Shown here piece after piece: positions 9,013 through 18,699 of a stretch of DNA of 52,284 nt. The DNA is taken from NCBI RefSeq assembly GCF_025821665.1, contig NZ_JACKSJ010000022.1, positions 1-52,284 of the forward strand. Direction: 5' to 3'. A model generated the notes under the pieces. It worked only from the letters and a program-made list of their open reading frames with translations, was not told the origin of the DNA and ran no database searches. The position numbers were made by a program, and so were the translations under genes. How positions within the stretch are numbered: the first letter of the stretch is position 1; every line of letters begins with the position of its first letter. This DNA comes from [Mycobacterium] manitobense. GTDB taxonomy: Bacteria; Actinomycetota; Actinomycetes; Mycobacteriales; Mycobacteriaceae.

Positions 9013-9816
9013 TCAGACCGTCACCGATTCGCCGCGGCCGACTTCGACCACCCGCTCGGCCAGCCCGCGCTGCGCCATCGCCTTGTGGAAGTCCGAAAGC
9101 GGCGAGGCGAAGACGCCGTAGTCGTTGAAGTGCACCGGGATCACCTTCGGCAGGTCAAGCAGTTCGGTAAGGCCCGCACCCTGCTCACCGTCCATGGTGA
9201 CCGTCAGGCCGATGGGCAGGTGGCGGCCGAACGGCAGCCGGGTGCCGCCGAGGTGCAGCAGCCCGGCGTCGATCGACGGGTACCGGCGCGGTATCTCGCC
9301 GAGCTCCTCGACCAGCAGCGTGTCGCCGGAGACGTACAGCCGCCGCGTCGCGCCGCCGGCCCGGGAGAACTCCAGCATCGAGCCCATCACCGGCGGCAGG
9401 AACCGGTCGATCGGGGTCGGGGCGTGCCGCCCGGGCAGCGCGGTCACCGCGACGGTGCTCTCGCCCTTCGTCAGGGTGTGCCGCTGCCAGGTGCGCAGTC
9501 CGACGGCATGCGCGAAGCCGCGGTGGTGCAGCCGCTTCGCCGCGTGCGGGGTGGTCAACACGGGCAGCTTCTTGTCGAGCCGGGCCTGGGCGACGCGGTC
9601 CCAGTGGTCCCCGTGCATGTGTGAGAGCACCACCGCGTCCAGCGCCGGCAGCCGGTCGACGTCGAGTGCGGGATCGTGCAGTCGCTTGGACACCAGGCCG
9701 TAGCCCAGGTAGGCGCGCTGGCCGCGGTGCAGGAAGTTCGGGTCGGTCAGCAGGGTGATGCCGTCGGCCGTGATCAGCGTGGTCGCGTTGCCGAGGAAGG
9801 TCACGGTGATGTCCAT
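9013..9816 (-). CDS. Metallo-beta-lactamase-fold hydrolase (UlaG/YtnP-like)
   Basis: A 267-residue MBL-fold protein. The zinc motif H-x-H-x-D-H is SHMHGDHWD. Further ligands fit LPGRH, VSGDT and the C-terminal IPVHFNDYG histidine. The start MDITVTFLGNATTLI is typical of the UlaG-like group, whose members hydrolyse lactones, phosphoesters or act on N-acyl phospholipids. It is divergent from the ligase at 9900 across an 83-base gap that must carry both promoters. The substrate is unknown. Confidence 0.86.
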   Translation of the reverse strand: MDITVTFLGNATTLITADGITLLTDPNFLHRGQRAYLGYGLVSKRLHDPALDVDRLPALDAVVLSHMHGDHWDRVAQARLDKKLPVLTTPHAAKRLHHRGFAHAVGLRTWQRHTLTKGESTVAVTALPGRHAPTPIDRFLPPVMGSMLEFSRAGGATRRLYVSGDTLLVEELGEIPRRYPSIDAGLLHLGGTRLPFGRHLPIGLTVTMDGEQGAGLTELLDLPKVIPVHFNDYGVFASPLSDFHKAMAQRGLAERVVEVGRGESVTV

Positions 9817-9899
9817 GGCGCGCGGCTACCCGGCTCGCCATGGGTCAACCGCGTCGCGATCCGCGGTTTCCCTACGCCGGCGTCACTAGCATCGGCGGT

Positions 9900-11393
9900 G
9901 TGGGCGAAGAACTGAAGCGGACCGAGTTCAGCCGCGAGCATCGCCGCGAGTACCGGCGCAAGGTCCAGCTCTGCCTCGACGTGTTCGAGACGATGCTCTC
10001 GCAGTCCAGCTTCGAGTTCGAGCGCCCACTGACCGGCATGGAGATCGAGTGCAACCTGGTCGACGGCGACTACCAGCCGGCGATGAGCAACACCGAGGTG
10101 CTCGCGTCCATCGCCGACCCGGCCTACCAGACCGAACTCGGCGCCTACAACATCGAGTTCAACGTGCCGCCCCGGCCGCTGCCCGGGCGGGCGGGCCTCG
10201 ACCTGGAGGCCGACGTCCGGGCCAGCCTCAACGCCGCCGAGGGCAAGGCCGCCTCGAGCGGCTCGCACATCGTGATGATCGGCATCCTGCCCACCCTGAT
10301 GCCCGAGCATCTCTTCTCCGGGGACTGGATGAGCGAGTCGACGCGCTACCAGGCGCTCAACGACTCGATCTTCACCGCGCGCGGCGAGGACATCTCGATC
10401 GACATCACCGGGCCCGAACGGCTCAGCCTTCAGACCCCGAACATCGCGCCGGAGTCGGCGTGCACCAGCATGCAGCTGCACCTGCAGGTCTCCCCCGCCG
10501 ACTTCGCCGACAACTGGAACGCCGCCCAGGTGCTGGCGGGCCCGCAGCTGGCCCTCGGCGCCAACTCGCCGTACTTCTTCGGCCACGAGCTGTGGGCCGA
10601 GACCCGCATCGAGCTGTTCACCCAGGCCACCGACACCCGGCCCGACGAGTTGAAGGCCCAGGGCGTGCGGCCCCGGGTGTGGTTCGGCGAGCGGTGGATC
10701 ACGTCGATCTTCGATCTGTTCGAGGAGAACGTCCGGTACTTCCCGTCGCTGCTGCCCGACCTGTCCGACGAGGACCCGGTGGCCGAACTGGCCGCAGGCC
10801 GCACCCCGAAGCTCTCGGAGCTGCGGCTGCACAACGGCACCGTGTACCGGTGGAACCGGCCGGTGTACGACATCGTCGGGAGCGGCGCCGACGCCAAGCC
10901 GCATCTGCGCGTGGAGAACCGGGTGCTGCCCGCGGGGCCGACGGTGCTCGACATGATGGCCAATTCGGCCTTCTACTACGGCATGCTGCGCACGTTGTCC
11001 GAGGAGGACCGGCCGGTGTGGACGAAGATGAGCTTCGCCGCGGCGCACCACAACTTCTCCGAGGCCGCGCAGCACGGCATGGACGCACGGCTGTACTGGC
11101 CGGGGCTGGGCGAGGTGACGCCCGACGAGCTGGTGCTGCGCCAGCTGCTGCCGATGGCCGAGGAGGGACTGCGCCGGTGGGGGGTGGCCGCGGAGGTGCG
11201 TGACCGCTACCTCGGCGTGGTCGAAGGGCGTGCCAAGACCGGCCGCAACGGCGCGGTGTGGCAGACCGAAACGGTGCGTGCGCTGCAGGAACGCGGTCTC
11301 GCCCGGCCTGCGGCGCTGGCCGAGATGCTGCGCCTGTACTGCCAGCGGATGCACAGCAACGAGCCTGTGCACACGTGGGACGGGCCCGACTAG
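9900..11393 (+). CDS. Glutamate-cysteine ligase-like carboxylate-amine ligase (Rv3698-like)
   Basis: About 497 residues of the glutamate-cysteine-ligase / YbdK-like ATP-dependent carboxylate-amine ligase superfamily. The N-terminal metal/substrate motif is MEIECNLVDGDY. Later landmarks are YNIEFNVPP, SACTSMQLHLQV, GANSPYFFG and a C-terminal helical region. It is clearly different from EgtA at 16148. The ATG at 9840 is in frame, but GTG 9900 is preferred: TAGCAT (9887-9892) lies 7 bases upstream, placing transcription and translation start together (leaderless). The next gene begins 10 bases after its stop. Adjacency to egtE in the Rv3698-Rv3704c order suggests a thiol or gamma-glutamyl product, but the amine acceptor is unknown. 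Confidence 0.8.
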   Translation: MGEELKRTEFSREHRREYRRKVQLCLDVFETMLSQSSFEFERPLTGMEIECNLVDGDYQPAMSNTEVLASIADPAYQTELGAYNIEFNVPPRPLPGRAGLDLEADVRASLNAAEGKAASSGSHIVMIGILPTLMPEHLFSGDWMSESTRYQALNDSIFTARGEDISIDITGPERLSLQTPNIAPESACTSMQLHLQVSPADFADNWNAAQVLAGPQLALGANSPYFFGHELWAETRIELFTQATDTRPDELKAQGVRPRVWFGERWITSIFDLFEENVRYFPSLLPDLSDEDPVAELAAGRTPKLSELRLHNGTVYRWNRPVYDIVGSGADAKPHLRVENRVLPAGPTVLDMMANSAFYYGMLRTLSEEDRPVWTKMSFAAAHHNFSEAAQHGMDARLYWPGLGEVTPDELVLRQLLPMAEEGLRRWGVAAEVRDRYLGVVEGRAKTGRNGAVWQTETVRALQERGLARPAALAEMLRLYCQRMHSNEPVHTWDGPD

Positions 11394-11403
11394 GTTGGTT
11401 CGC

Positions 11404-12075
11404 ATGTCTGCTGAAGTGATGGACTGGGACAACGCGTACCGGGGGCAGGGCGGATTCGAGGGCCCGCCGCCGTGGAACATCGGAGAACCGCAGCCCGAGC
11501 TGGCGGCGCTGCACCGGGCGGGCGCGTTCCGCAGCGACGTGCTCGACGCCGGCTGCGGCCACGCCGAACTGTCCCTGGCCCTGGCGGCCGACGGTTACAC
11601 GGTGGTCGGCATCGACCTGAGTCCCACCGCGATCGCCGCGGCGAACCAGGCCGCCCAGCTGCGCGGTCTGGCCACCGCGAGTTTCGCCCAGGCCGACATC
11701 ACGGCGTTCAAGGGCTACGACGGCCGGTTCAACACCGTGGTCGACAGCACCCTGTTCCACTCCCTGCCCGTCGACGGCCGCGACGGCTATCTGCGTTCGG
11801 TGCACCGCGCCGCCGCGCCGGGCGCGCGCTTCTACGTGCTGGTGTTCGCCGAGAGCGCGTTCCCGGCCGAGGCCGAGATGAAGCCGAACGCGGTCGACGA
11901 GGACGAACTGCGGGCGGCGGTGTCGGCGCACTGGGAGGTCGACGACGTGCGGCCGGCGTTCATCCACGCCAACCCGTTCCTGGGCCCCGACGCGCCCGAC
12001 ATGTCGGCACACGACACCGACGACAAGGGCCGCATCAAACTCCCCGCATATCTGCTCACGGCCCACAAGGGCTAG
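11404..12075 (+). CDS. SAM-dependent methyltransferase (Rv3699 / Rv0560c-like)
   Basis: 223 residues. Motif I is [16 protein letters not shown] and beta-2 ends at [14 protein letters not shown]. The segment [25 protein letters not shown] closely resembles the mycobacterial Rv0560c family as I remember it; members of that family methylate heterocycles, quinones or phenols. The N-terminus ([16 protein letters not shown]) also fits. It starts at ATG 11404, 7 bases after TAGGTT (11391-11396). That -10-like box includes the stop codon of the preceding gene, so the methyltransferase can be read leaderless as well as from the upstream transcript. Its stop overlaps convergent egtE by 4 bases. Confidence 0.84.
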   Translation: MSAEVMDWDNAYRGQGGFEGPPPWNIGEPQPELAALHRAGAFRSDVLDAGCGHAELSLALAADGYTVVGIDLSPTAIAAANQAAQLRGLATASFAQADITAFKGYDGRFNTVVDSTLFHSLPVDGRDGYLRSVHRAAAPGARFYVLVFAESAFPAEAEMKPNAVDEDELRAAVSAHWEVDDVRPAFIHANPFLGPDAPDMSAHDTDDKGRIKLPAYLLTAHKG

Positions 12076-13208
12076 GAGGCCTGCTTCGTCGCGTCGGCGA
12101 GTGCGGCCGCGAAGAGCGCCAGGTCGTCGGCGACGGTGTCGACGTGGGGTGAGAGCCGCAGCACCGGCGCGGTCATCTCGAAGGGCGCCCGCGCCGCGCC
12201 GGCGAAGGTGGTCACCATGCCGCGGTTCGCGATCAGCCAGGACCGCACCCGCTCGGGGTCGGCGCCGTCGAGCGGTTCCAGCGTGGTGATCGCGCTGGGT
12301 TCGTCGGCGGGTTCGACCACCCGCCAGCCCGGCACGTCGGCCAGTGCGGCCCGGGTGAGTCGGCCGATCGCGGCCAGTTCCTGCCGAATCTGCGCCGGGT
12401 CGAGCGCCAGGTGCTCGCCGACCGCGACCGCGAAACCGACGCGGGCGGCGGCGTTGGACTCGCCCTGCCCGAGCTTGTCGACCACACTCATCGGCAGCCC
12501 CCACTCGGCGGGTGGCAGCCGCGGCCGCAGCCGCTGCGCGAAGGCCGGCCGCAGCGCCAGCACCCCGACCCCGCGCGGACCGGCCAGCCATTTGCGCGAC
12601 GACGAGTAGATCGCGTCGGGCGCGACCGCGCAGTCGAGATGGCCCAGCGCCTGCGCGGCGTCGACCACCAGGGGGATGCCCAGCGTGCGGCACACCTCGG
12701 TCATCTCGGTCAGCGGCTGGGCCAGCCCGCGGTGGCTGCCCAACGGCGTCAGGTGCACCAGGGCCGGCGGATCGTCGGCCAGCGCGCGTTCGGCGGCGTC
12801 GACGTCGAGCCGGCCCGCGCCGTCGGCGGGCAGTGCGCGCACCTGGAAGTCGTTGCCCGCCATGATCGCCAGGTTCGGGCCGTACTCGCCGGGCAGGCAG
12901 GCCACCGTGCGCGGAGCGGTCCAGCTGCCCAGCAGCAGGTCGAGCCCGATGTTCGACCCGGAGGTGAACACGACGTGCGAGGCGTCCAACCCGGTCAGCG
13001 CCGCGACGGCCGCGCGGGCGGCGTCGAGCACCGGCGCCGCCGCCTCGAGGGCGACGTAGCCGCCGACCTCGGCCTCGTGGACGGCGTGCCGGGCGGCGGC
13101 GTCGATGGCGGCCAGGCTCTGCCGGGAACAGGCACCGGAATCCAGGTGCAGACCCGCGACGGCCGGTCTGGCCGAACGCCACCGTTCGGCGAGGGTGGGC
13201 GCTGTCAT
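12072..13208 (-). CDS. egtE: Ergothioneine biosynthesis PLP-dependent C-S lyase EgtE
   Basis: Last enzyme of ergothioneine synthesis: it cleaves the C-S bond of S-(beta-amino-beta-carboxyethyl)ergothioneine sulfoxide, leaving the thiol. 378 residues of the fold-type I (class V aminotransferase/NifS-like) family. The PLP lysine is K206 in [11 protein letters not shown], the pyridine-N aspartate is in [10 protein letters not shown], and the N-terminal block is [12 protein letters not shown]. The ATG overlaps the egtD stop (ATGA), so translation is coupled. It is the last gene of the operon and converges on the methyltransferase at 11404 with a 4-base overlap. Confidence 0.93.
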   Translation of the reverse strand: MTAPTLAERWRSARPAVAGLHLDSGACSRQSLAAIDAAARHAVHEAEVGGYVALEAAAPVLDAARAAVAALTGLDASHVVFTSGSNIGLDLLLGSWTAPRTVACLPGEYGPNLAIMAGNDFQVRALPADGAGRLDVDAAERALADDPPALVHLTPLGSHRGLAQPLTEMTEVCRTLGIPLVVDAAQALGHLDCAVAPDAIYSSSRKWLAGPRGVGVLALRPAFAQRLRPRLPPAEWGLPMSVVDKLGQGESNAAARVGFAVAVGEHLALDPAQIRQELAAIGRLTRAALADVPGWRVVEPADEPSAITTLEPLDGADPERVRSWLIANRGMVTTFAGAARAPFEMTAPVLRLSPHVDTVADDLALFAAALADATKQAS

Positions 13209-14170
13209 CGGGTGGACAGCGACAGGCCGAAGTCACCGGCGGGATCGGTCCACCAGTGGGTCCGCTGCAGTCCGGCGGCGGCGAGTTCGGCGGCGACGCC
13301 GTCGGGCCGGAACTTGCAGGACACCTCGGTGAGCATCTCCTCGCCGTCGGCGAAGTCGACGGTGCGGTCCAGCGCACCGATCCGCACGCGCTGCGGACCC
13401 GTTGCGCGCAGCCACATCTCGATGCGCTCCTCGCCGGCGTTCCAGCGCGCCACGTGCTCGAACGCCGACTGGTCGAAGTCGGCGTCCAGTTCCCGGTTGA
13501 CCACCGCGAGCACGTTGCGGTTGAACCTCGCCGTGACTCCTGCGGTGTCGTCGTACGCACGCACCAGCCGGTCGACATCCTTGACCAGGTCGGTGCCCAG
13601 CAGAAGGCTGTCACCCGGCTGCAGGGTGTCGGCGAGCGCGGCGAGGAAATCGGCCCGTGGGCCTGCGGTGAGGTTGCCGATGGTGGAGCCGAGGAACGCC
13701 ACCAGCCGACGCCCCACCCGCGGGATCTTGCCGAGGTGTTCCTCGAAATCGCCGCACACCGCGTCGATCTCGACGCCCGGGTACTCCTGTTCGATGGCCG
13801 CTCCCGCCGACCGCAGGATGCTCGCGTCAACGTCGAACGGGATGAAGCGACGCAGCGATCCGTTCTCGCGCATCGCATCCAGCAGCATGCGGGTCTTCTC
13901 CGAGGTGCCGCTGCCCAGTTCGACGAGCGTGTCGGCTCCGGACGCCGCGACGATCGCGGCGGCCCGCTCGCGCAGGATCCCCGCTTCGGTGCGGGTGGGG
14001 TAGTACTCCGGCAGCCGCGTGATCTCGTCGAACAGCTCACTGCCGACGGAGTCGTAGAACCACTTGGGCGGCAACGACTTCGGTGTCGCAGTCAGCCCGG
14101 CGAGCACGTCGCGGCGCAGTGCGGTTGCGGCCGAGTCGGCGGCGAGGTAGGTCGCCAGCGTGAAGGTCAT
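13205..14170 (-). CDS. egtD: L-histidine N-alpha-methyltransferase EgtD
   Basis: Trimethylates histidine to hercynine with three SAM, the first committed step of ergothioneine synthesis. The chosen ATG at 14170 gives 321 residues, the length I recall for the M. smegmatis enzyme. Active-site residues recalled from the characterised protein fall in register: Y56 (LPEYYPT), N166 (STIGNLT), M252 (IEMWL), E282 and S284 (TEVSCKF). SAM binding is at [11 protein letters not shown]. Both ends use 4-base ATGA overlaps with egtC and egtE. A longer in-frame reading upstream is the egtC 3' end in another frame and is not used. Confidence 0.96.
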   Translation of the reverse strand: MTFTLATYLAADSAATALRRDVLAGLTATPKSLPPKWFYDSVGSELFDEITRLPEYYPTRTEAGILRERAAAIVAASGADTLVELGSGTSEKTRMLLDAMRENGSLRRFIPFDVDASILRSAGAAIEQEYPGVEIDAVCGDFEEHLGKIPRVGRRLVAFLGSTIGNLTAGPRADFLAALADTLQPGDSLLLGTDLVKDVDRLVRAYDDTAGVTARFNRNVLAVVNRELDADFDQSAFEHVARWNAGEERIEMWLRATGPQRVRIGALDRTVDFADGEEMLTEVSCKFRPDGVAAELAAAGLQRTHWWTDPAGDFGLSLSTR

Positions 14171-14862
14171 GCCGTTCCTTTCAGCGCGGTCACCTCTACG
14201 TGCGCGCCATCCACCCGGACCAGGTGCCGGTCCGGGATCTCCTGCCATTGCGGGTCGTCGTCGTAGGGCTCGCTGGCCAGCACCACGCCGTCGGCGCGCC
14301 GCAGCACCGACAGGGTGTCGCCCCAGGTGGTGGCGACGAGCTCGGTTCCGTTGCCGGCCAGGATGTTCAGCCGGGCGGCGGGATCGTCGGCGCCGACCGC
14401 GGCGACGGTCTCACCGAGGTTGTCCATGCCGCTCGCGAAGATCAGCGCCGCCAGCAGCGCGCTGTCGACGGTCGACTCGGCCCGCGCGGACAGCGGCAGC
14501 ACCGCCCGGTCGACCAGTCCGTTGTGGGACAGCAGCCACTGCCCGTCGGTGAACGGCGCCGACGCGGACGGTTCGATCGGCATGCCGATACTGGCGGACC
14601 GGACGGCGGCGACCACGCATCGGCTGCGCAGCGCCGGGGCGACCGAGGCGAACGACGCGTCACCCCACAGCGGCGCGGCGCTGCGCCAGCGCCTGACGAC
14701 CCCTTCATCGTCGTGGAAGCCGACGCCCCAGCCGTCGGCGTTCATCAGCCCGTGCTTCTGGCGGCGCGGCGCGTAGGACTGCACGAGCAGTCCCGACGGC
14801 GGGTCGCAGACCAGCGACGCCACCGAAGCCGGTTCGCCCAGCCACCCGAGGTGCCGGCACAT
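14167..14862 (-). CDS. egtC: Ergothioneine biosynthesis glutamine amidohydrolase EgtC
   Basis: Class II (Ntn) amidohydrolase that removes the gamma-glutamyl group from gamma-glutamyl-hercynylcysteine sulfoxide. The start at 14862 places the nucleophile at Cys2 (MCRHLGWLG), as the family requires once Met is removed. NADGWGVGF, the [11 protein letters not shown] loop and the central [11 protein letters not shown] are standard Ntn elements. 231 residues. The ATG overlaps the egtB stop by one base (TGATG), consistent with one polycistronic egtABCDE message. Confidence 0.94.
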   Translation of the reverse strand: MCRHLGWLGEPASVASLVCDPPSGLLVQSYAPRRQKHGLMNADGWGVGFHDDEGVVRRWRSAAPLWGDASFASVAPALRSRCVVAAVRSASIGMPIEPSASAPFTDGQWLLSHNGLVDRAVLPLSARAESTVDSALLAALIFASGMDNLGETVAAVGADDPAARLNILAGNGTELVATTWGDTLSVLRRADGVVLASEPYDDDPQWQEIPDRHLVRVDGAHVEVTALKGTA

Positions 14863-16151
14863 CAGATGTCCCAGGCCAGCCGCACGCCGGCGAAGATCTG
14901 CCGCCGGATCGGGTGGTCCCAGTTGCGGAAGCTCGGCCGCAGGATGTCGGGCGCCACTGCCCACGCCCCGCCGCGGAGCACCTTGTAATCACCGTCGAAG
15001 AACGGCGCCGAGTACTGCTCGTAGAGCATCGGCGTGAACCCCGGCCAGGGCCGCAGCGGCGAGGACGTCCACTCCCAGACGTCGCCCAGCATCTGCTCGG
15101 CGCCGTAGGCCGACGCGCCCGCCGGGTAGGAGCCCACCGGCGCGGGCCGCAGCGCATCCCCGCCCAGGTTGGCCAGGAACGGTGTGGGTTCCGATGCGCC
15201 CCACGGGAAGCGGCGGCGGCTGCCGGTGGCGGGATCCCACGCGCAGGCCTTCTCCCATTCGATCTCGGTGGGCAACCGGGCACCCGCCCACGCCGCGTAG
15301 GCCTGCGCCTCGAAGTAGGTGACGTGCTGCACCGGTTCGTCGTCGGGGATGTGCTCCACGTGGCCGAACCGGGTGCGGGTGCCGTCGGCGTTCCAGAACT
15401 GCGGGGCGACGAGGCCGGCGTCCTGCCGGTGCGCCCAGCCGCGGTCCGACCACCACTGGCGGGTGTCATATCCGCCGTCGGCGATGAACTCGCGCCATTC
15501 GCCGTTGGTGACCGGCACCCGCCCGATCCGGAACGCCGGCACGTCCACCTCGTGGGCGCCGCGTTCGTTGTCGAGCGACAGGGGTTCGGTGACGGCGTCG
15601 ACGCCGAGCACGAAGGTGCCGCCGGGCACCTCGACCGACGTGCCTGCGATGCCGGACCGGCCGGTGGGCAGCGCGGCGCCCGGCTCGAGCAGCGGCGGCC
15701 CGGACCGCAGGTTGAGCGCCTGCAGCATCGTCTCGTTGTGCTGGTTCTCGTGGCTGACCACCAGGCCGAACGCGAACGCGGGGTCGGCGCCGTCACCCGC
15801 ATCGGCGGGCAGCCGGTCAAGTGCGTCGAGTGATTTGTCGCGCACGGTCGCACAGAAGGTGCGGGCGTCCGCCGGCGGCAACAGTGGCAGCTCGACGCGT
15901 GCGGCCCGCGGCTGCAGGAAGGCGTCGTAGAGCCGTTCGACGTCCGGCGCGAGCATGCCCGGCCGGTCGGGGTTCGCGTCACGCAGCAGCCACAGTTCCT
16001 CCTGCCAGCCGATGTGCGCGAGGTCCCACAGCAGTGGGCTCATCAACGGGTCGTACTGCCTGCGCAGTTCGGCGTCGTCGAGGTCGACCAGCCGCAGCGT
16101 GCGCTCCCGCGCCCGGGCCATCCCGTCCGCCAGCGCCTGTCGTGAGGTCAA
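14862..16151 (-). CDS. egtB: Hercynine oxygenase (sulfoxide synthase) EgtB
   Basis: Non-haem iron enzyme joining gamma-glutamylcysteine to hercynine with O2 to give the sulfoxide. 429 residues. The N-terminal DinB-like domain supplies the three-His iron site: H46 (WDLAHIGW), H134 and H138 (SHENQHNE). The C-terminal formylglycine-generating-enzyme-like domain starts near [11 protein letters not shown] and ends with [21 protein letters not shown] and FAGVRLA. Use of gamma-glutamylcysteine is inferred from the paired egtA and egtC. The ATG overlaps the egtA stop by 4 bases. Confidence 0.95.
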   Translation of the reverse strand: MTSRQALADGMARARERTLRLVDLDDAELRRQYDPLMSPLLWDLAHIGWQEELWLLRDANPDRPGMLAPDVERLYDAFLQPRAARVELPLLPPADARTFCATVRDKSLDALDRLPADAGDGADPAFAFGLVVSHENQHNETMLQALNLRSGPPLLEPGAALPTGRSGIAGTSVEVPGGTFVLGVDAVTEPLSLDNERGAHEVDVPAFRIGRVPVTNGEWREFIADGGYDTRQWWSDRGWAHRQDAGLVAPQFWNADGTRTRFGHVEHIPDDEPVQHVTYFEAQAYAAWAGARLPTEIEWEKACAWDPATGSRRRFPWGASEPTPFLANLGGDALRPAPVGSYPAGASAYGAEQMLGDVWEWTSSPLRPWPGFTPMLYEQYSAPFFDGDYKVLRGGAWAVAPDILRPSFRNWDHPIRRQIFAGVRLAWDI

Positions 16152-17434
16152 GACTCACCTTTCACGAGTCGGTGCACCGCGGGTCCCACGCCCCACTCCA
16201 CCACCCGGTCGGAGAAGTCGTCGGCCGGACTGCGGCCCTCTTCGACCGAACGCAGCAGCAGCGCCATCGATTCCGCCAGCTCGTCGGGCGTGCGTTCGGC
16301 GGCGATCTCGACGCAGCGCAGGGCGGCGGCGTGCAACCTGCGGTCCTCGAGACCGACCTGCGCGGCCCGGTCCCATGCCGTCGCGACGGGTTCGGTGGCC
16401 TCTGCGGCGGCGTCGGCAGCGGCCGGGTCGTCGAGCAGCGTCGTCATCGCGAACACCACGGCGGGCCACAGCGCGTCCGGCACGCTGTCCAGGTAGCGGA
16501 TCTCCAGCCAGCGCCGCGGCCGGACCGGCGGGAACAGCGTGGTCAGGTGGTAGTCGAGGTCGGCCTCGGTGGGCCGGCGGCCGCCGAGCACCGCCAGCCC
16601 GTCGGCCCAGTCGGCGAACGGCACCCAGTTGGTGACCGGCAGCGCCTGCATGTCGGGCGGGTTGTGCACCAGCATGACCGGGGCACGTAGCGCGTAGCGC
16701 GCCCACTCGCCCGCCGGATCGTCGTCGCCGTCGGCGCTGAGCACGGGCCCGCAGCGGGCCGCGTCGAGCCGGCTCCAGACGCGCTGGCGGGCGGACTGCC
16801 ATCCGGTGAACTCGCCGCCGAGCAGAGGTGAGTTGGCGGTGATGGCGACCATCGTCGGGCCGAGCGCGTGGGCGAGACGGACCCGGTCGGCCCAGCCGGC
16901 GTGCGGCCCGGCGTCGAGGTTCACCTGCACCGAGGCGGTGGACGTCATCATCGCCGCGCCGGCATCGGCGGTGCCGCTGGCGGCGAAGAACTCCTCCATC
17001 GCGCGGTAGCGGGCGCCGGGGTTGACGCGCTGCGGCGGCCGCAGTGGGTCGGCGCCGAGCAGCACCAGGGCCAGGCCGGCTTCGGCGAACGCCTCGGTCA
17101 GCACCGCGCGGTCGGCCGCCATCGCGGCGATCGCGGGTAGTGGCCCGTCGGTCGGCGGTCCGGAGATCTCGACCGCCCCGCCGGGTTCGACGGTGATGGC
17201 GCCGCCGCCGGGCAGCGCGGGCACCTGCGCGATGACGTCGGTGATCTCGTCCCACCCCGGGCGGCGCATCGGGTCGGCGCGGTCGAAGCAGTGTGCCTCG
17301 ATCTCGAGCCCGACCTTGCCGACCGGCCCGTCCTGCAGACAGGTGGCGGTGATGTGGCGGGCCGCGTCGGCCGCGGAGGCGAATCCCACGGCGGGTTCGT
17401 CCGGGCGCACGGCGGACCTGATGGGCATAGTCAT
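16148..17434 (-). CDS. egtA: Glutamate-cysteine ligase EgtA
   Basis: Makes gamma-glutamylcysteine, the sulfur donor for EgtB. About 428 residues of the GCS2/plant-type GCL family. Landmarks are [52 protein letters not shown] and [13 protein letters not shown]. Three in-frame ATGs compete (17443, 17434, 17428); I favour 17434 because GAAGGG sits 9 bases upstream, whereas it abuts the first ATG. It is the first gene of egtABCDE. The 144 bases upstream (17435-17578) include an AT-rich TATAGG patch on the minus strand that may be its promoter. Confidence 0.93.
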   Translation of the reverse strand: MTMPIRSAVRPDEPAVGFASAADAARHITATCLQDGPVGKVGLEIEAHCFDRADPMRRPGWDEITDVIAQVPALPGGGAITVEPGGAVEISGPPTDGPLPAIAAMAADRAVLTEAFAEAGLALVLLGADPLRPPQRVNPGARYRAMEEFFAASGTADAGAAMMTSTASVQVNLDAGPHAGWADRVRLAHALGPTMVAITANSPLLGGEFTGWQSARQRVWSRLDAARCGPVLSADGDDDPAGEWARYALRAPVMLVHNPPDMQALPVTNWVPFADWADGLAVLGGRRPTEADLDYHLTTLFPPVRPRRWLEIRYLDSVPDALWPAVVFAMTTLLDDPAAADAAAEATEPVATAWDRAAQVGLEDRRLHAAALRCVEIAAERTPDELAESMALLLRSVEEGRSPADDFSDRVVEWGVGPAVHRLVKGES

Positions 17435-17578
17435 CTCAACCATCCCTTCGGGCCCGGGCTGGACCGCTGGCGGGCGTGCGCGGCGACCGGCTGATCGCCG
17501 CTACCCCCTATATCTTCCAGAGAGGACCGACAAAGTCGCGCCAATTCACCGTGACAGCTTGATGACAGGCGCGGCAGA

Positions 17579-18223
17579 CTATTGCCCGAGCGTGTTCTGC
17601 ATGGCGCCGGCCAGCACGTTGACGGCGGGACCACCGTTGCCGGACTGACAGACTTTCGCCTGGAGCAGAACGTTCTCCCGCTTGCGGGTGGTGGTGAAGC
17701 ACCGCCGGTCCGTCCCGGCCTCCTGCTTGACCCAGTCGGCGTCGGTCGCGGTGGCGGGGCCGCCGCTGAACGTCCACACCTGGGTGGTCCCATTGTTCAG
17801 GTGCATCGCCGTGGTCTGGCCTGCACACCCCGCCGTGCGGTCGGTGACGCGGTGGAACGCCCGGTCGGCGGCGTCGGGGTTGGCGTAGACACCGACCGCC
17901 TGCTTGACCAGGTGGGTGGCGTCGGTGGCCGACGTCTGGGCGACCGCCCCGTTGAACGAGGCCAGGTCGGGATCGCCATAGACCTCGGGCAACCCGACGT
18001 CGGCCCAGTTGTTGCACGCCGGGTTGTCGACGGAGAAGGTCTGCACCGGATCGGTGAACACCGATTCCCACCGCATCGGGCCGCCGACGATGTTGCCCAC
18101 CGAACCCTTGGCCAGCACCGCGTAGGACACCACGCCGGGGTCCGACGGCCGCGCCGTCGCCGGGGGCGCCGACGCGATCAGCGCCAGCCCGGCGCCCAGC
18201 ACGGCCCCGACGATCGCGCGCAC
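17579..18223 (-). CDS. Secreted PknH-C-like (extracellular sensor domain) protein, Rv3705c-like
   Basis: GTG at 18223 gives 214 residues, 2 bases after the ohr stop. A signal peptide is evident (MRAIVGAVLGAGLALIAS then ATA cleavage before RPSDPG), with no lipobox Cys. The mature part has the paired-Cys, Trp-rich pattern of the mycobacterial PknH C-terminal-like domain (DNPACNNWADVG, DRTAGCAGQT, DRRCFTTTRKRENVLLQAKVCQ). This module is found on PknH and on free secreted or lipoproteins and is thought to bind small ligands outside the cell. It lies between egtA and ohr on the same strand. The role is unknown. Confidence 0.82.
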   Translation of the reverse strand: MRAIVGAVLGAGLALIASAPPATARPSDPGVVSYAVLAKGSVGNIVGGPMRWESVFTDPVQTFSVDNPACNNWADVGLPEVYGDPDLASFNGAVAQTSATDATHLVKQAVGVYANPDAADRAFHRVTDRTAGCAGQTTAMHLNNGTTQVWTFSGGPATATDADWVKQEAGTDRRCFTTTRKRENVLLQAKVCQSGNGGPAVNVLAGAMQNTLGQ

Positions 18224-18225
18224 GG

Positions 18226-18654
18226 CTAGACCTTCGCCGACAGCTTGACGTCGATGTTGCCGCGGGTGGCCTTCGAGTACGGGCACACCCCGTGCGCCTT
18301 CTGCATCAGGTCGTCGGCGGTGCTCTGCTCGAGGCCGGGCAGGTAGCCGATCAGATGGGCGGTCAGGCCGAACCCGCCCTCGGAGTCGGAACCGAAACCG
18401 ATCTGCGCGGTGATGCCGCTGGCATCGTCGATCTGGACCTTCTCGTTCTTCGCCACCAGGCGCAGCGCGCCGAGGAAGCAGGCGGCGTAGCCGGCCGAGA
18501 ACAGCAGTTCGGGGTTGACGCCCTCGCCGCTGCCACCCAGCTCCTTCGGCGGGCGGGTGTCCAGGTCGATCTTGCCGTCGGCGGACTTGACGTGACCGTC
18601 GCGGCCGCCGCCGCTCGCCGTGGACTCCGCCGTGTACTTGACGTCGATGCTCAT
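18226..18654 (-). CDS. ohr: Organic hydroperoxide resistance protein (Ohr/OsmC family)
   Basis: Thiol-dependent peroxidase reducing organic hydroperoxides. 142 residues, normal for Ohr. The two reactive cysteines are visible in AGYAACFLGAL and GVCPYSKATRGNI. The conserved Glu region GVNPELLFSAGYAACF is intact. It sits between katA and the secreted PknH-C-like gene, within a cluster of peroxide-defence genes. No MarR-type OhrR repressor is adjacent, so control may be by other redox regulators. Confidence 0.93.
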   Translation of the reverse strand: MSIDVKYTAESTASGGGRDGHVKSADGKIDLDTRPPKELGGSGEGVNPELLFSAGYAACFLGALRLVAKNEKVQIDDASGITAQIGFGSDSEGGFGLTAHLIGYLPGLEQSTADDLMQKAHGVCPYSKATRGNIDVKLSAKV

Positions 18655-18699
18655 GGCTCGATCATGCCAGCCCGGCCGCGCAGGGCAAGGCGCCGACGG

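Noticed and set aside
10699..14040. Very long minus-strand open frame (over 1100 codons) across the ligase, methyltransferase and egt genes
   Set aside because: It is a GC-rich shadow frame: Arg/Ala/Pro/Ser-dominated, no domain recognisable, and it crosses several well-supported genes on both strands.
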